Origin: Acidobacteriota bacterium
GTDB taxonomy: Bacteria; Acidobacteriota; Terriglobia; Terriglobales; Acidobacteriaceae
Direction of reading: 5' to 3'
Length of the DNA stretch: 64,000 nucleotides
NCBI GenBank assembly: GCA_003225175.1
Contig: QIBA01000033.1
Location: 1-64,000, forward strand
Shown: positions 52,501-60,461 of the stretch, piece by piece
Layout: each line of letters begins with the position of its first letter
Numbering within the stretch: the first letter of the stretch is position 1
Position numbers and translations under genes: made by a program
The notes under the pieces: generated by a model
Told to the model about the DNA's origin: nothing
What the model saw: the letters and a program-made list of their open reading frames with translations, nothing else
Databases searched by the model: none

Positions 52501-52576
52501 CAGGGGTGGAGGCTGCGGGCACCGTCTTCGCGGTTGCTCCGGTTGCCACTTGCGTCTTATGAATACTTTCCGCCAT
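49526..52576 (-). CDS. nrdJ: Vitamin B12-dependent (class II) ribonucleotide reductase
   Basis: 1016 residues. It reduces ribonucleotides using adenosylcobalamin. Catalytic-barrel signatures include [36 protein letters not shown] and [21 protein letters not shown]. The C-terminal TSCPD-type region carries the zinc-like [21 protein letters not shown]. Two spots in the linkers after the catalytic core (about residues 778-789 and 961-971) are encoded by copies of a low-complexity GC-rich repeat, giving QQPVASQQ and [10 protein letters not shown]. The promoter lies about 350 bases upstream with tandem NrdR boxes. No class I nrdAB genes are in the window. Confidence 0.94.
   Translation of the reverse strand: [1016 protein letters not shown]
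49664..49696. repeat. Repeat copy inside nrdJ (linker, copy 1)
   Basis: Alternating gctgccggctt and ccagcttccgg units inside the nrdJ reading frame, encoding about residues 961-971 ([10 protein letters not shown]). The length keeps the frame. Confidence 0.5.
50211..50245. repeat. Repeat copy inside nrdJ (linker, copy 2)
   Basis: Units of tgctggctggctactggctgctggccgctggctt in short near-repeats, encoding about residues 778-789 (QQPVASQQ on the minus strand). It resembles the intergenic tract at 488-524. Confidence 0.5.
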
Positions 52577-52624
52577 GGGGCTCCTACTCAGGGATTCGCT
52601 GTTTTCAGTCTGCGATCGGCACTA

Positions 52625-52702
52625 GGCTGTCGGCTCTCGGCGTTCGGCCAGTAATCCGTTTTTTGAATTACAGAAAAACCGATTGGCCGAAAGCCGACAG
52701 CC
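52625..52702. repeat. Inverted-repeat element, copy D (nrdJ leader)
   Basis: The left arm 52625-52650 (ggctgtcggctctcggcg followed by ttcggcca) and right arm 52684-52702 (tggccgaaagccgacagcc) are imperfect reverse complements separated by about 33 AT-rich bases. They would form a hairpin in the nrdJ 5' leader. Confidence 0.65.
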
Positions 52703-52929
52703 ACTTCTTGGGGTCACCGCTGGCACCCTGTTAATGGTTTTTCTCATACGGACGCTCACCTCTGACCGTCCAAGGGGTCCGACGCAAATTGGATGATTTT
52801 GCGATTTGATGAATCCGAGATTTGCGGTCTTGGGAGACATCGCTTTGAAACTCACCCGATCGCAAAACCATTCCGATGGGGAGGGCTACTGCACCCGCTG
52901 CCTCGACTTTCAGGAGTGGGTGGAAACGT

Positions 52930-52958
52930 AAGTTACACCTGCATATTGGGTCTGTCAA
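52930..52958 (-). promoter_or_regulatory. Sigma-70 promoter of nrdJ
   Basis: On the minus strand TTGACA (52958-52953), a 17-base spacer and TAACTT (52935-52930). The -35 is perfect and the -10 is poor. Transcription would start near 52923, giving a leader of about 347 nt. The promoter is interleaved with two NrdR boxes. Confidence 0.6.
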
Positions 52959-52978
52959 TAGTCTAGCCCTATATATTG
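52939..52978 (-). promoter_or_regulatory. Tandem NrdR boxes
   Basis: The NrdR core is CWATATATWG. One copy at 52969-52978 (ctatatattg) is a perfect match. A second at 52939-52948 (ctgcatattg) matches 8 of 10. The starts are 30 bases apart, about three helical turns, as is usual for paired NrdR boxes. One lies just upstream of the -35 and the other in the -35/-10 spacer, which suits repression. Confidence 0.68.
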
Positions 52979-53080
52979 TAGCCGAAATGCAGAGCAGCTG
53001 CTGAACGGTTAACCCCTTGCTGTTCAATGCCCGACAGGACCGAACGGTTGTTTTTGGCGGAATTCGGATTGTTAATAATT

Positions 53081-53115
53081 TGTGGATAACAGGTGCGGCC
53101 CAGCCCGCACCTGTT
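53081..53115. promoter_or_regulatory. DnaA box and adjacent hairpin
   Basis: 53081-53089 is a perfect DnaA box (TTATCCACA on the minus strand). It abuts a perfect 11-bp stem, aacaggtgcgg / ccgcacctgtt (53088-53115), with a 6-base loop and no T-run. It lies about 125 bases upstream of the nrdJ -35. DnaA boxes control nrdAB in E. coli, so a similar role is possible, but one 9-mer can occur by chance. Confidence 0.4.
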
Positions 53116-53318
53116 CGTCGCAGTCACCACTCCAGCGTCGCCCGTTTAACGCCGTTGGAGGCATTCGACTCTAGGGCTGTCCGCTGCCGGAAGCAATGAC
53201 GCTTATCAGGGCAAAGCTGTGGACTGTTGTGGGTACTTCGGAAAAAAAGGCCGAGGCGAACACCCATTCGGCTTCGCTCAGGGCAAGCTGCGGTGACGCA
53301 GGACAGCTATCAGCACTG

Positions 53319-53392
53319 AGCTGTCAGCGTTCGGCCAGTAAGCTGTCTTGCTCAAACCAAGCGGACAGGCCGAAACCGCTTGCTGACAGCCC
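53319..53392. repeat. Inverted-repeat element, copy E
   Basis: The left arm 53319-53338 (agctgtcagcgttcggcca) and right arm 53368-53392 (ggccgaaaccgcttgctg followed by acagcc) mirror those of copy D. It lies just before the propeller-protein gene. A cattcggcttcgctcagggc tract precedes it. Confidence 0.6.
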
Positions 53393-53458
53393 GGCAGCCG
53401 CCTCTTCGTGACCTTCGTGTTCGCTCCTCGGCCAGTCTTTTCGCTTACACTTGAAAAT

Positions 53459-55828
53459 ATGGTTCAAGGCTTTCTGAAGGCGCTCTGCCTTCTTCTACTC
53501 TCCTCGGCCGTTTGGGCTGAGGGCACTCAGCTGTGGCAACAATCCAAGTTCGAAGAGTTTGAAAAAGGGACGAGCAATGGCGTCGCGATCTCAAGCGATG
53601 GCCGCTTGCAGCTCGCCCCATCGCTGAAATCAATTTACACATCACCTTCCACGTACATTTGGCAGGTTGTGAGCGACGCGCAAGGCAATGCCTATTTAGG
53701 AGCGGGATCGCCGGCTCGCGTATATCGCGTGACTCCGGACGGCAAGGCGGCCGTGATCTTCGAAGCCAAAGAGCTTCAGGTGCAGGCGCTCGCCATCGAT
53801 AGCGACGGCACGATCTACGCAGCTACCTCTCCCGATGGGCGTGTGTACAAGCTCCAGCCCAACTCGCCTGCTCCCGAAAAGAAGAAAGCAAAGAAAGAAG
53901 AGGCCACGCCATCCGAATCGACGGTTTCGAAGACCGAGACAGCCGAGGATATGTACAAGTCTTCTGTCTTCTTCGATCCCAAAACGAAATACATCTGGGA
54001 CATTGAACTTGATCCGGCTGGTCCGATGTACGTTGCTACCGGCGATAATGGGCAGATCTTCAAAGTTGAGAAAAACGGAGAAGGATCGGTCTTCTTCAAG
54101 AGCGACGAAGCGCATATCCGTTGCCTGGCTCTGGTGAAGTCAACCTCCGAGCAAGAAGATGGCAAGCGCAATAAAAAGGCTGCGCCCGCATTGAGCACTG
54201 TGATTGCCGGGTCGGACGGCAGCGGGCTTGTGTATCGGATTCCGCCGGCGGGCGAGGCTTTCGTTTTGTATAGCGCTCCCAAGAAAGAGATCACCGCGCT
54301 CGCCACCGACTCTGCCGGTAACATCTTCGCTGCTGGTGTGGGAGAAAAGCGCGGGGCAGCGACTCCGGTTCCACAGCCTCCACCTCCTATCGGTGCCAGT
54401 GTTCCTGCCGTGGCTTCGGCTCCTCCGCCCGCTCTGCCCGGACAGCTAAGCGGAGGTTCCGAGATCTACTTGATCTCCAGCGATGGATCCCCGAGCCGCA
54501 TCTGGACGTCGAAGGACGATCTTGTGTACGCGCTCACCTTCGGGCCGGATGGACAGCTGCTTGCGGGTACCGGCAATCGCGGCCACATTTATGCCGTGAC
54601 GCCGAATTCCAGAACGGAAATTTACCGCGATCTGGTGAAGCTCAGTGCCAACCAGATTACGTCGATGGCTCGGGCCAGCAATGGGGCGGTGTATGCAGTG
54701 ACGGCCAATCTGGGAAAGCTATTTGTGCTCGGCCCTGGACGCGATCAGGCAGGAACGTATGAAAGCGACGTCTTCGATGCCAAGAGCTTCTCGCAGTGGG
54801 GACGTCCGCAAGTGCGTGGTGCCGGCGATTTTGATTTCTTTGCCCGCAGTGGGAATGTCGACAATCCCGATCGCAACTGGAGTCCATGGACCAAGATCGA
54901 TCTCAAAACGGCCGGGCGGCTGTCGATCCCGGCGGCGCGCTTTGTGCAATGGAAAGTGTCGTTACATCCTGGAAATCCGAATACCCAGATCGAAAACGTG
55001 GCGATCAATTACCTGCCGAAGAATATTGCTCCCGTAATGGAGGATATCAACGTGCAAGTTGGCGCGCGCATCACCTCTTTGCCTGTGCAGAAACCAACCA
55101 GCGAGAGCGTAAACATTCCCTTGGGAAATACGCCGACGGTTGCGGCGCCTGTACGCTTTGACACGCCGCCGTCGGCGGTCAAAGATCGTGACTACATTGC
55201 CATGCGCTGGGGCGCACATGACGACAATGACGACGACCTTGTCTACTCCATCTACTACCGAGGCGACAACGAGAGCGATTGGAAGCTGCTGAAGGACAAC
55301 ATCACTGAGAAGTATTACTCGTGGGATTCGAGCCTGCTGCCGGATGGAGGGTATGTAGTGCGCATCGTGGCCTCGGACGCTGCTTCGCACTCGCCAGACG
55401 AGGCGCTCAGTGACGAGAAGATTAGTTCACGCTTTGAAGTCGACAGCACGCCTCCTGTGGTTCAATCCCTCCAAGCCAAGGTGGAGGGAAACACCATGCA
55501 CATCAGCTTCCGCGCCGCTGACAGTTTTTCACCCATTAAACGCGCTGAATACTCAATCGACGCCGGCGAATGGCATTACGTGGAGCCCGTAGGAAAGCTT
55601 TCCGACTCACCAACGGAGGAGTACGACTTTTCGGCTGCTCTGTTGCCGCCTGGGGAGTCTCAAGTCATCCTTGCGGACAATGCCAAAAAACCGGGCAAGC
55701 GGTCGCGTATGCGTGATGGTGGTGGCGACGATCCAAGCCAAGTCGTCAATTCTGGCGAGCACGTTATAGTCGTGCGCGTTTGGGATCGCTTCGACAATAT
55801 GTCAGCGGCAAAAACGGTCACGAAGTAA
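53459..55828 (+). CDS. Secreted propeller-like protein of unknown function
   Basis: 789 residues from the ATG at 53459, which begins a signal peptide (FLKALCLLLLSSAVWAEG). The N-terminal 430 residues have repeated blades of the pattern 'D..G.IYAAT..GRVYKL' (for example TIYAATSPDGRVYKLQ, MYVATGDNGQIFKVEK and LLAGTGNRGHIYAV). These are typical of SMP-30/NHL or PQQ-like propellers. Two Lys/Pro-rich loops interrupt it. Residues 560-780 contain fibronectin-like segments (YIAMRWGAHDDNDDDLVYSIYYRG and PPVVQSLQAKVEGNTMHISFRAAD). No catalytic motif is visible. It is likely an extracellular or periplasmic binding protein. Confidence 0.75.
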   Translation: MVQGFLKALCLLLLSSAVWAEGTQLWQQSKFEEFEKGTSNGVAISSDGRLQLAPSLKSIYTSPSTYIWQVVSDAQGNAYLGAGSPARVYRVTPDGKAAVIFEAKELQVQALAIDSDGTIYAATSPDGRVYKLQPNSPAPEKKKAKKEEATPSESTVSKTETAEDMYKSSVFFDPKTKYIWDIELDPAGPMYVATGDNGQIFKVEKNGEGSVFFKSDEAHIRCLALVKSTSEQEDGKRNKKAAPALSTVIAGSDGSGLVYRIPPAGEAFVLYSAPKKEITALATDSAGNIFAAGVGEKRGAATPVPQPPPPIGASVPAVASAPPPALPGQLSGGSEIYLISSDGSPSRIWTSKDDLVYALTFGPDGQLLAGTGNRGHIYAVTPNSRTEIYRDLVKLSANQITSMARASNGAVYAVTANLGKLFVLGPGRDQAGTYESDVFDAKSFSQWGRPQVRGAGDFDFFARSGNVDNPDRNWSPWTKIDLKTAGRLSIPAARFVQWKVSLHPGNPNTQIENVAINYLPKNIAPVMEDINVQVGARITSLPVQKPTSESVNIPLGNTPTVAAPVRFDTPPSAVKDRDYIAMRWGAHDDNDDDLVYSIYYRGDNESDWKLLKDNITEKYYSWDSSLLPDGGYVVRIVASDAASHSPDEALSDEKISSRFEVDSTPPVVQSLQAKVEGNTMHISFRAADSFSPIKRAEYSIDAGEWHYVEPVGKLSDSPTEEYDFSAALLPPGESQVILADNAKKPGKRSRMRDGGGDDPSQVVNSGEHVIVVRVWDRFDNMSAAKTVTK

Positions 55829-55996
55829 ACGTGGGGTTCCGGCCGGTATCAGGCTGAAAAGCGCAGTATTGTTAGGCTAACTTACACTCCATACTTCACG
55901 CATCAATTGATGATTTTTGGTCCGCTGCAGGCCGAGGGCATGGGCACGCTTACACCGGCCGAGGGCGGCCGGAACCCATGTAGTCCAAAGCTCCGA

Positions 55997-56002
55997 TATA
56001 AT
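55997..56002 (+). promoter_or_regulatory. Possible -10 box upstream of glpX
   Basis: A perfect TATAAT sits 67 bases before the glpX start. I found no matching -35 at 16-18 bases, so this is weak. Confidence 0.35.
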
Positions 56003-56068
56003 CGGCAGTTTCGTCTGCAGGCTGCTCCCACCTGCATAAGCATCAGCATCCTTATTGGAGGGTTCTCC

Positions 56069-57103
56069 ATGCCAAAAACCCAGGTCGACACGATTACCTC
56101 GCCTAACGGTCTTAGCCAAGCAATGGAGTTCGAACTCGCGCTCGAATTCACTCGCATCGTGGAAGAGGCGGCGATCGAATCGGCAAAAACGATGGGCATG
56201 GGGGACCGTCCTAAGTCGGACCAAGTCGCGACCGAGGCGATGCGCCGCGCGATGGATTCGGTGCCAATGCGTGGCACGATTGTCATCGGCGAAGGTGAAC
56301 GGGATCAGGCTCCGATGTTGTATATCGGCGAGAAGGTCGGAGCGAAACATCCCGAGAGCACGGCATTTCCGGAAGTGGATATCGCCGTTGATCCATTGGA
56401 AGGAACGAATCTGTGCGCTACGGGAGCCGCCAACGCGATTACTGTTCTCGCGGCTTCGGAACGCGGCGGGCTGCTGCACGCACCAGATTGCTACATGGAA
56501 AAGCTGGTTGTTGGACCGCCGTGCAAGGATGGAATCGATCTCGACGCTCCGGTGAAGTACAACTTGAAGATGATTGCCAAGAGCCTTGACCGCGATGTGA
56601 AAGACCTTGTGGTCATCGTGCTTGATCGTCCCAGGCACGAAAAGCTTATCTCCGAGATCCGCGCGACGGGGGCACGAATAAAGCTAATCGGCGACGGAGA
56701 TCTTTCGGCGGGAATCGCCGCGGCAGTGATGGGAACCGGTGTCCACGCGGTAATGGGTGTTGGTGGAGCGCCTGAAGGTGTAATAACCGCGGCTGCGATG
56801 CGCTGCCTGAACGGCGAGATCTTTGCGCGGCTGGTGGTGGACAAACCGGAGCTGGAAGAGCGAGTGAAGAATATGGGTATCAAGGATTCGAAGAAGGTTT
56901 ATCTCGCTAAAGACCTGGCGCCGGGCGAGAACATCGTTTTCGCCGCCACCGGCGTGACCGATGGATCGTTGCTCAAAGGCGTGCGCTTCTTTGGGGATGG
57001 AATCCGCACTCAGTCACTGGTCATGACGCGCAGTACAGGCAAGGTGCGCTTTATCGATAGCATCCACGTGCATCAGGAGCCGGATTTCAAGGTGCGTTTC
57101 TAG
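56069..57103 (+). CDS. glpX: Class II fructose-1,6-bisphosphatase
   Basis: 344 residues from the ATG at 56069, preceded by tggaggg; the frame is open 54 codons further upstream but that is leader. Metal/substrate motifs include [37 protein letters not shown] and [39 protein letters not shown]. The C-terminus [23 protein letters not shown] is standard. It converts fructose-1,6-bisphosphate to fructose-6-phosphate in gluconeogenesis. Confidence 0.95.
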   Translation: MPKTQVDTITSPNGLSQAMEFELALEFTRIVEEAAIESAKTMGMGDRPKSDQVATEAMRRAMDSVPMRGTIVIGEGERDQAPMLYIGEKVGAKHPESTAFPEVDIAVDPLEGTNLCATGAANAITVLAASERGGLLHAPDCYMEKLVVGPPCKDGIDLDAPVKYNLKMIAKSLDRDVKDLVVIVLDRPRHEKLISEIRATGARIKLIGDGDLSAGIAAAVMGTGVHAVMGVGGAPEGVITAAAMRCLNGEIFARLVVDKPELEERVKNMGIKDSKKVYLAKDLAPGENIVFAATGVTDGSLLKGVRFFGDGIRTQSLVMTRSTGKVRFIDSIHVHQEPDFKVRF

Positions 57104-57110
57104 AACCTAC

Positions 57111-57190
57111 AGCTGTCAGCTCGCAAGGTTTTCTCGTATCCTGCGGGATGCCATAGTGGCCGAAAGCAGATCGCCGAAAACCGACAGCCA
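57111..57190. repeat. Inverted-repeat element, copy F
   Basis: The left part agctgtcagctcgcaagg and the right part 57157-57190 (tggccgaaagcagatcgcc followed by gaaaaccgacagcca) match the right arms of copies D and E. It is more degraded than the other two and lies between glpX and the decarboxylase. Confidence 0.5.
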
Positions 57191-57198
57191 AAACAGAA

Positions 57199-58650
57199 AT
57201 GGGAAATACCAACAAGAAATCTCGCTTGGCCGCAGAGGAACTTCTTCGTAACGGCTGTATCGCACTCGACTGGATTGCTAAGTACCTGGAGCGTGCGCCG
57301 GAGTTTCCGGTACTCTCGCAAGTGAAGCCCGGCGAAGTGTTCGCGTCTCTTCCGCATCAGGCGCCCTCCGCTCCGGAACCGCTGCCAGCTATCCTGAGAG
57401 ACCTCGAAAGCAAGATCCTCCCGGGCATCACGCACTGGCAGTCACCAAATTTCTTCGCGTATTTCCCCGGCAACAGCTCGCCGCCTTCATTAGTTGGGGA
57501 TCTACTTTCGTCAGGCATCGGGGTGCAGGGAATGCTGTGGCTGACGAGTCCGGCCTGCACTGAACTCGAAATGCGCATGCTCGACTGGCTGGTTGAGATG
57601 CTCGACTTGCCCAAACATTTTCTGTCGACCAGTTCTGGCGGCGGTGTGATCCAGGATTCTGCTTCCAGCGCGAATCTCTGCGCTGTGCTTGCGGGTCGCG
57701 AGCGAGCGACGCACTTCGGGTCAAATGAGAATGGTTGCGATCAGCGACTGAGTGCGTATACGTCGGCTCAGGCACACTCCTCGATGGAGAAAGCCATTAA
57801 GGTTGCCGGGATTGGCCGCAAGAACCTGCGCGTAATCGAAGTGGATGAGCAGTTTCGGATGAGACCGGCGGCGCTGGCGCGAGCGATTCAACAAGACACG
57901 GCAGCGGGGCGTGTTCCCTGCTTTGTGGGTGCTACCGTCGGCACTACGTCCACAATGTCTATTGATCCTGTGCCAGAGATTGGGACGATTTGCCGCGAGC
58001 ACAATATCTGGCTGCATGTAGATGCCGCCATGGCAGGAACGGCAGCGCTTTGCGAAGAGTTCAGATCCATCCATAAAGGGCTCGAACTGGCAGACAGCTA
58101 CTGCTTCGATTGCCACAAGTGGATGTTCACGAACTTCGACTGCACCTGCTTCTACGTCCGCGACCGGAAAGAACTGACTGAAACGCTGACGATCACCCCT
58201 GAGTATCTACGCAATACAGCGTCAGCGACCGGCGCCGTCGTGGACTTTCGCGACTGGCACATTCCTCTCGGCCGGCGCTTTCGCGCGCTGAAATTGTGGC
58301 TTGTGATCCGCTCTTACGGTGTTGAAGGTCTGCGGGCGATGGTCCGGACTCACATCGAACTCACAAATGAATTCGTCAGCTGGCTTAGAGCCGATTCCCG
58401 CTTTGAGATTGTGGCTCCTGTTTCCTTGAATCTGGTTTGCTTCCGCCTGAAAGGTCCGGATTCAGCAAGCGAAGCTCTGATGCAGAGGCTGAATTCGTCA
58501 GGCAAGTTGTTTCTGTCCCACACCAAACTCAACGGACGATTTGTGATCCGCATGTGCATTGGTCAAACCTACACTGACGAGGAGCACGTACGTTCCGCCT
58601 GGCGGGAGATTCAGCAACATGCCACGGAACCGGCAATGGCTGCCGGATAA
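57199..58650 (+). CDS. PLP-dependent group II amino-acid decarboxylase
   Basis: 483 residues. It matches the aromatic-L-amino-acid/glutamate decarboxylase family. His193 (QAHSSMEKA) stacks on the cofactor, Asp275 (HVDAAMAGTAALCEEFR) contacts the pyridine nitrogen, and Lys307 (FDCHKWMFTNFDC) forms the Schiff base. FLSTSSGGGVIQDSASSANL is the phosphate-binding neighbourhood. The N-terminal PGITHWQSPNFFAYFPGNSSPPS is typical of tyrosine/tryptophan/DOPA decarboxylases. The substrate cannot be settled by eye. It follows glpX in the same direction after 95 bases. Confidence 0.9.
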   Translation: MGNTNKKSRLAAEELLRNGCIALDWIAKYLERAPEFPVLSQVKPGEVFASLPHQAPSAPEPLPAILRDLESKILPGITHWQSPNFFAYFPGNSSPPSLVGDLLSSGIGVQGMLWLTSPACTELEMRMLDWLVEMLDLPKHFLSTSSGGGVIQDSASSANLCAVLAGRERATHFGSNENGCDQRLSAYTSAQAHSSMEKAIKVAGIGRKNLRVIEVDEQFRMRPAALARAIQQDTAAGRVPCFVGATVGTTSTMSIDPVPEIGTICREHNIWLHVDAAMAGTAALCEEFRSIHKGLELADSYCFDCHKWMFTNFDCTCFYVRDRKELTETLTITPEYLRNTASATGAVVDFRDWHIPLGRRFRALKLWLVIRSYGVEGLRAMVRTHIELTNEFVSWLRADSRFEIVAPVSLNLVCFRLKGPDSASEALMQRLNSSGKLFLSHTKLNGRFVIRMCIGQTYTDEEHVRSAWREIQQHATEPAMAAG

Positions 58651-58730
58651 CAGGCACTTTCTGCATCTTTCTACGCGCCGCCGAAATCCAAACCCTCACT
58701 GTAGTATGGACTTGAGCGAGAGAGGCCTGA

Positions 58731-60338
58731 TTGGACCAGGAATGTCTTCCCTTCCGTGATGTGCCCGGCACCTCCCGCCTTTTTCTCGATTTTCTACGCG
58801 GTGATCCACAGGCTCGGCCCTTCTATCCCACCTCCACACTCTCCTTAGACGAGCTCGCAGCTAGAGCTGGCAGCGTGAGCATCCCGGTTGACCGTCGGCA
58901 ACGGGTCACGGACGTCCTGCTCAAACAAAATCTTGCCTGGAATGCAGGCCCGGAGGTTCTCAGCAACATCGAGAAACTTCGCGACGGAGCTTGTGCCGTT
59001 GTCAGCGGCCAGCAGATAGGTCTGTTTCTTGGACCGGCTTACACGCTTTATAAGGCCATCTCGATCATTCGGCTTTCACGCGAGCTCACGGCAAGAGGAG
59101 TGGAAGCGGTTCCGATCTTTTGGCTTGCCTCAGAGGACCACGATTTGGCCGAGGTAAACCATGTTTTCATGCCTGATACTCAGGGTGAGTTGCAGAGACT
59201 GGAAACGTCTTCCGAAGGCTGCCCCGGTTGTCCGGTCGGGACTGTGGTTCTTGGAAATGACCTCGGATGGCTCGCGGACCGACTGCAGGGGCTTGTTGGC
59301 GAATCGGAGACGATTGACCTAGTGCGCTCGAGTTACAGTCCGGGAAAGACGCTCTCCTCTTCCTTCGCGGCTTTGATGAGCAAGATCTTCTCTCGATATG
59401 GCTTGATCCTGCTGGAACCATCAGATAAAGAGCTCCATAAAATTGGTGCTCCGCTGCTGCGTTCGGCGGCCGAATACTCGGATGAGTTAACCCGCGCGCT
59501 GCTCTCACGATCAAAGGAGCTCGAAACAGCTGGTTATCATGCGCAGGTGAAGGTCACACAGGCGTCGACGCTTCTGTTTTTTTCCAGAGAGGAAAAGCGG
59601 CTCGCGATTCATCGGAAAAATGGAGCCTTCAGCGCCAACGGCCAGCAATGGTCCCAAAATGAGCTGCAGCGCCAGATTGAGTCTAATCCGGAATTATTCA
59701 CCGCAAATGTTTTGTTGAGACCGGTCCTGCAAGACTATCTGCTGCCGACAGCAGCGTACGTCGCTGGCCCCGCCGAGACCGCCTACTTTGCTCAGGTGCA
59801 GGTTGTTTACGAACGTCTGATGGGCCGGACCACGCCCGTTTGGCCTCGCTTCTCGACTACTTTGATCGAGGCGCGTCTCGCCAGCTGGATGCGCAAGTAC
59901 GGGCTCAGGCTGCGCGATGTGCTCCAACCTAAAGAAGACTTCCTGACGGCGCTGGCGCGGAGGACGATTCCCTCTGACATAAAAGATGATTTCGATCGTA
60001 GCCGCGAGCACCTCGAACGCCTGCTGACTCCACTACTCCGCGCTTTGGAAAAGCTCGATCCGACCGTCGGGTCGGCCGGCGAGATCGCGGCGCGCAAGAT
60101 GCGCCATCAACTTCAGCGACTGGAATCGCGAGCCGCACGCGCCCATCTCCGCCGCGAGCAGGTTCTGGACCGGCACGCGAGCATGCTCAGTTCACTGCTG
60201 TTTCCCGAAAGGGAACTTCAGGAGCGCCGGCTGGCGGGGATTTATTTTCTGGCTAAATATGGCGTCGACCTGATCGATCGTCTGCTCGAAGATTACCGTC
60301 CAGAATGCCACGACCATCAGGTGATTGCACTGGCGTAA
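58731..60338 (+). CDS. bshC: BshC, bacillithiol biosynthesis cysteine-adding enzyme
   Basis: 535 residues from a TTG; no better start is visible. CLPFRDVPGTSRLFLDFL at the N-terminus, GACAVVSGQQIGLFLGPAYTLYKAISII and AVPIFWLASEDHDLAEVNH are the class signature of BshC. The closing KAMRHQLQRLESRAARAHLRRE-like helix region is the coiled coil seen in this enzyme. BshC joins cysteine to glucosaminyl-malate. bshA and bshB are not in the window. Confidence 0.93.
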   Translation: MDQECLPFRDVPGTSRLFLDFLRGDPQARPFYPTSTLSLDELAARAGSVSIPVDRRQRVTDVLLKQNLAWNAGPEVLSNIEKLRDGACAVVSGQQIGLFLGPAYTLYKAISIIRLSRELTARGVEAVPIFWLASEDHDLAEVNHVFMPDTQGELQRLETSSEGCPGCPVGTVVLGNDLGWLADRLQGLVGESETIDLVRSSYSPGKTLSSSFAALMSKIFSRYGLILLEPSDKELHKIGAPLLRSAAEYSDELTRALLSRSKELETAGYHAQVKVTQASTLLFFSREEKRLAIHRKNGAFSANGQQWSQNELQRQIESNPELFTANVLLRPVLQDYLLPTAAYVAGPAETAYFAQVQVVYERLMGRTTPVWPRFSTTLIEARLASWMRKYGLRLRDVLQPKEDFLTALARRTIPSDIKDDFDRSREHLERLLTPLLRALEKLDPTVGSAGEIAARKMRHQLQRLESRAARAHLRREQVLDRHASMLSSLLFPERELQERRLAGIYFLAKYGVDLIDRLLEDYRPECHDHQVIALA

Positions 60339-60461
60339 CGGCTTCTTCAGAACGGTGCTGCGTATAATGTTTGGTATCTTTCGCCTCTAAATTGCGCCGC
60401 TACAACTCTGATATCTCGAAAAACAAGGGGGGATCAGGGTCGAATTGGCTGACAGGTTTGT

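Larger units (their letters stand above)
52577..53458. other. Regulatory and repeat-rich intergenic region upstream of nrdJ
   Basis: 882 bases without a convincing gene; short frames on both strands look like noise. It holds the nrdJ promoter with two NrdR boxes, a perfect DnaA box next to a strong hairpin, and two copies of an inverted-repeat element. I looked for a cobalamin riboswitch in the nrdJ leader and did not find the B12-box sequence. Confidence 0.55.

Noticed and set aside
52577-52925. Cobalamin riboswitch in the nrdJ leader
   Set aside because: Expected from the enzyme's cofactor, but no B12-box or matching core was seen on the minus strand.
53081-53115. Chromosomal replication origin
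   Set aside because: Only one DnaA box is present and none of dnaA, dnaN or gyr genes is nearby.
52731-53199. Short frames between nrdJ and the propeller gene
   Set aside because: Overlap promoter and operator elements and lack protein-like composition.
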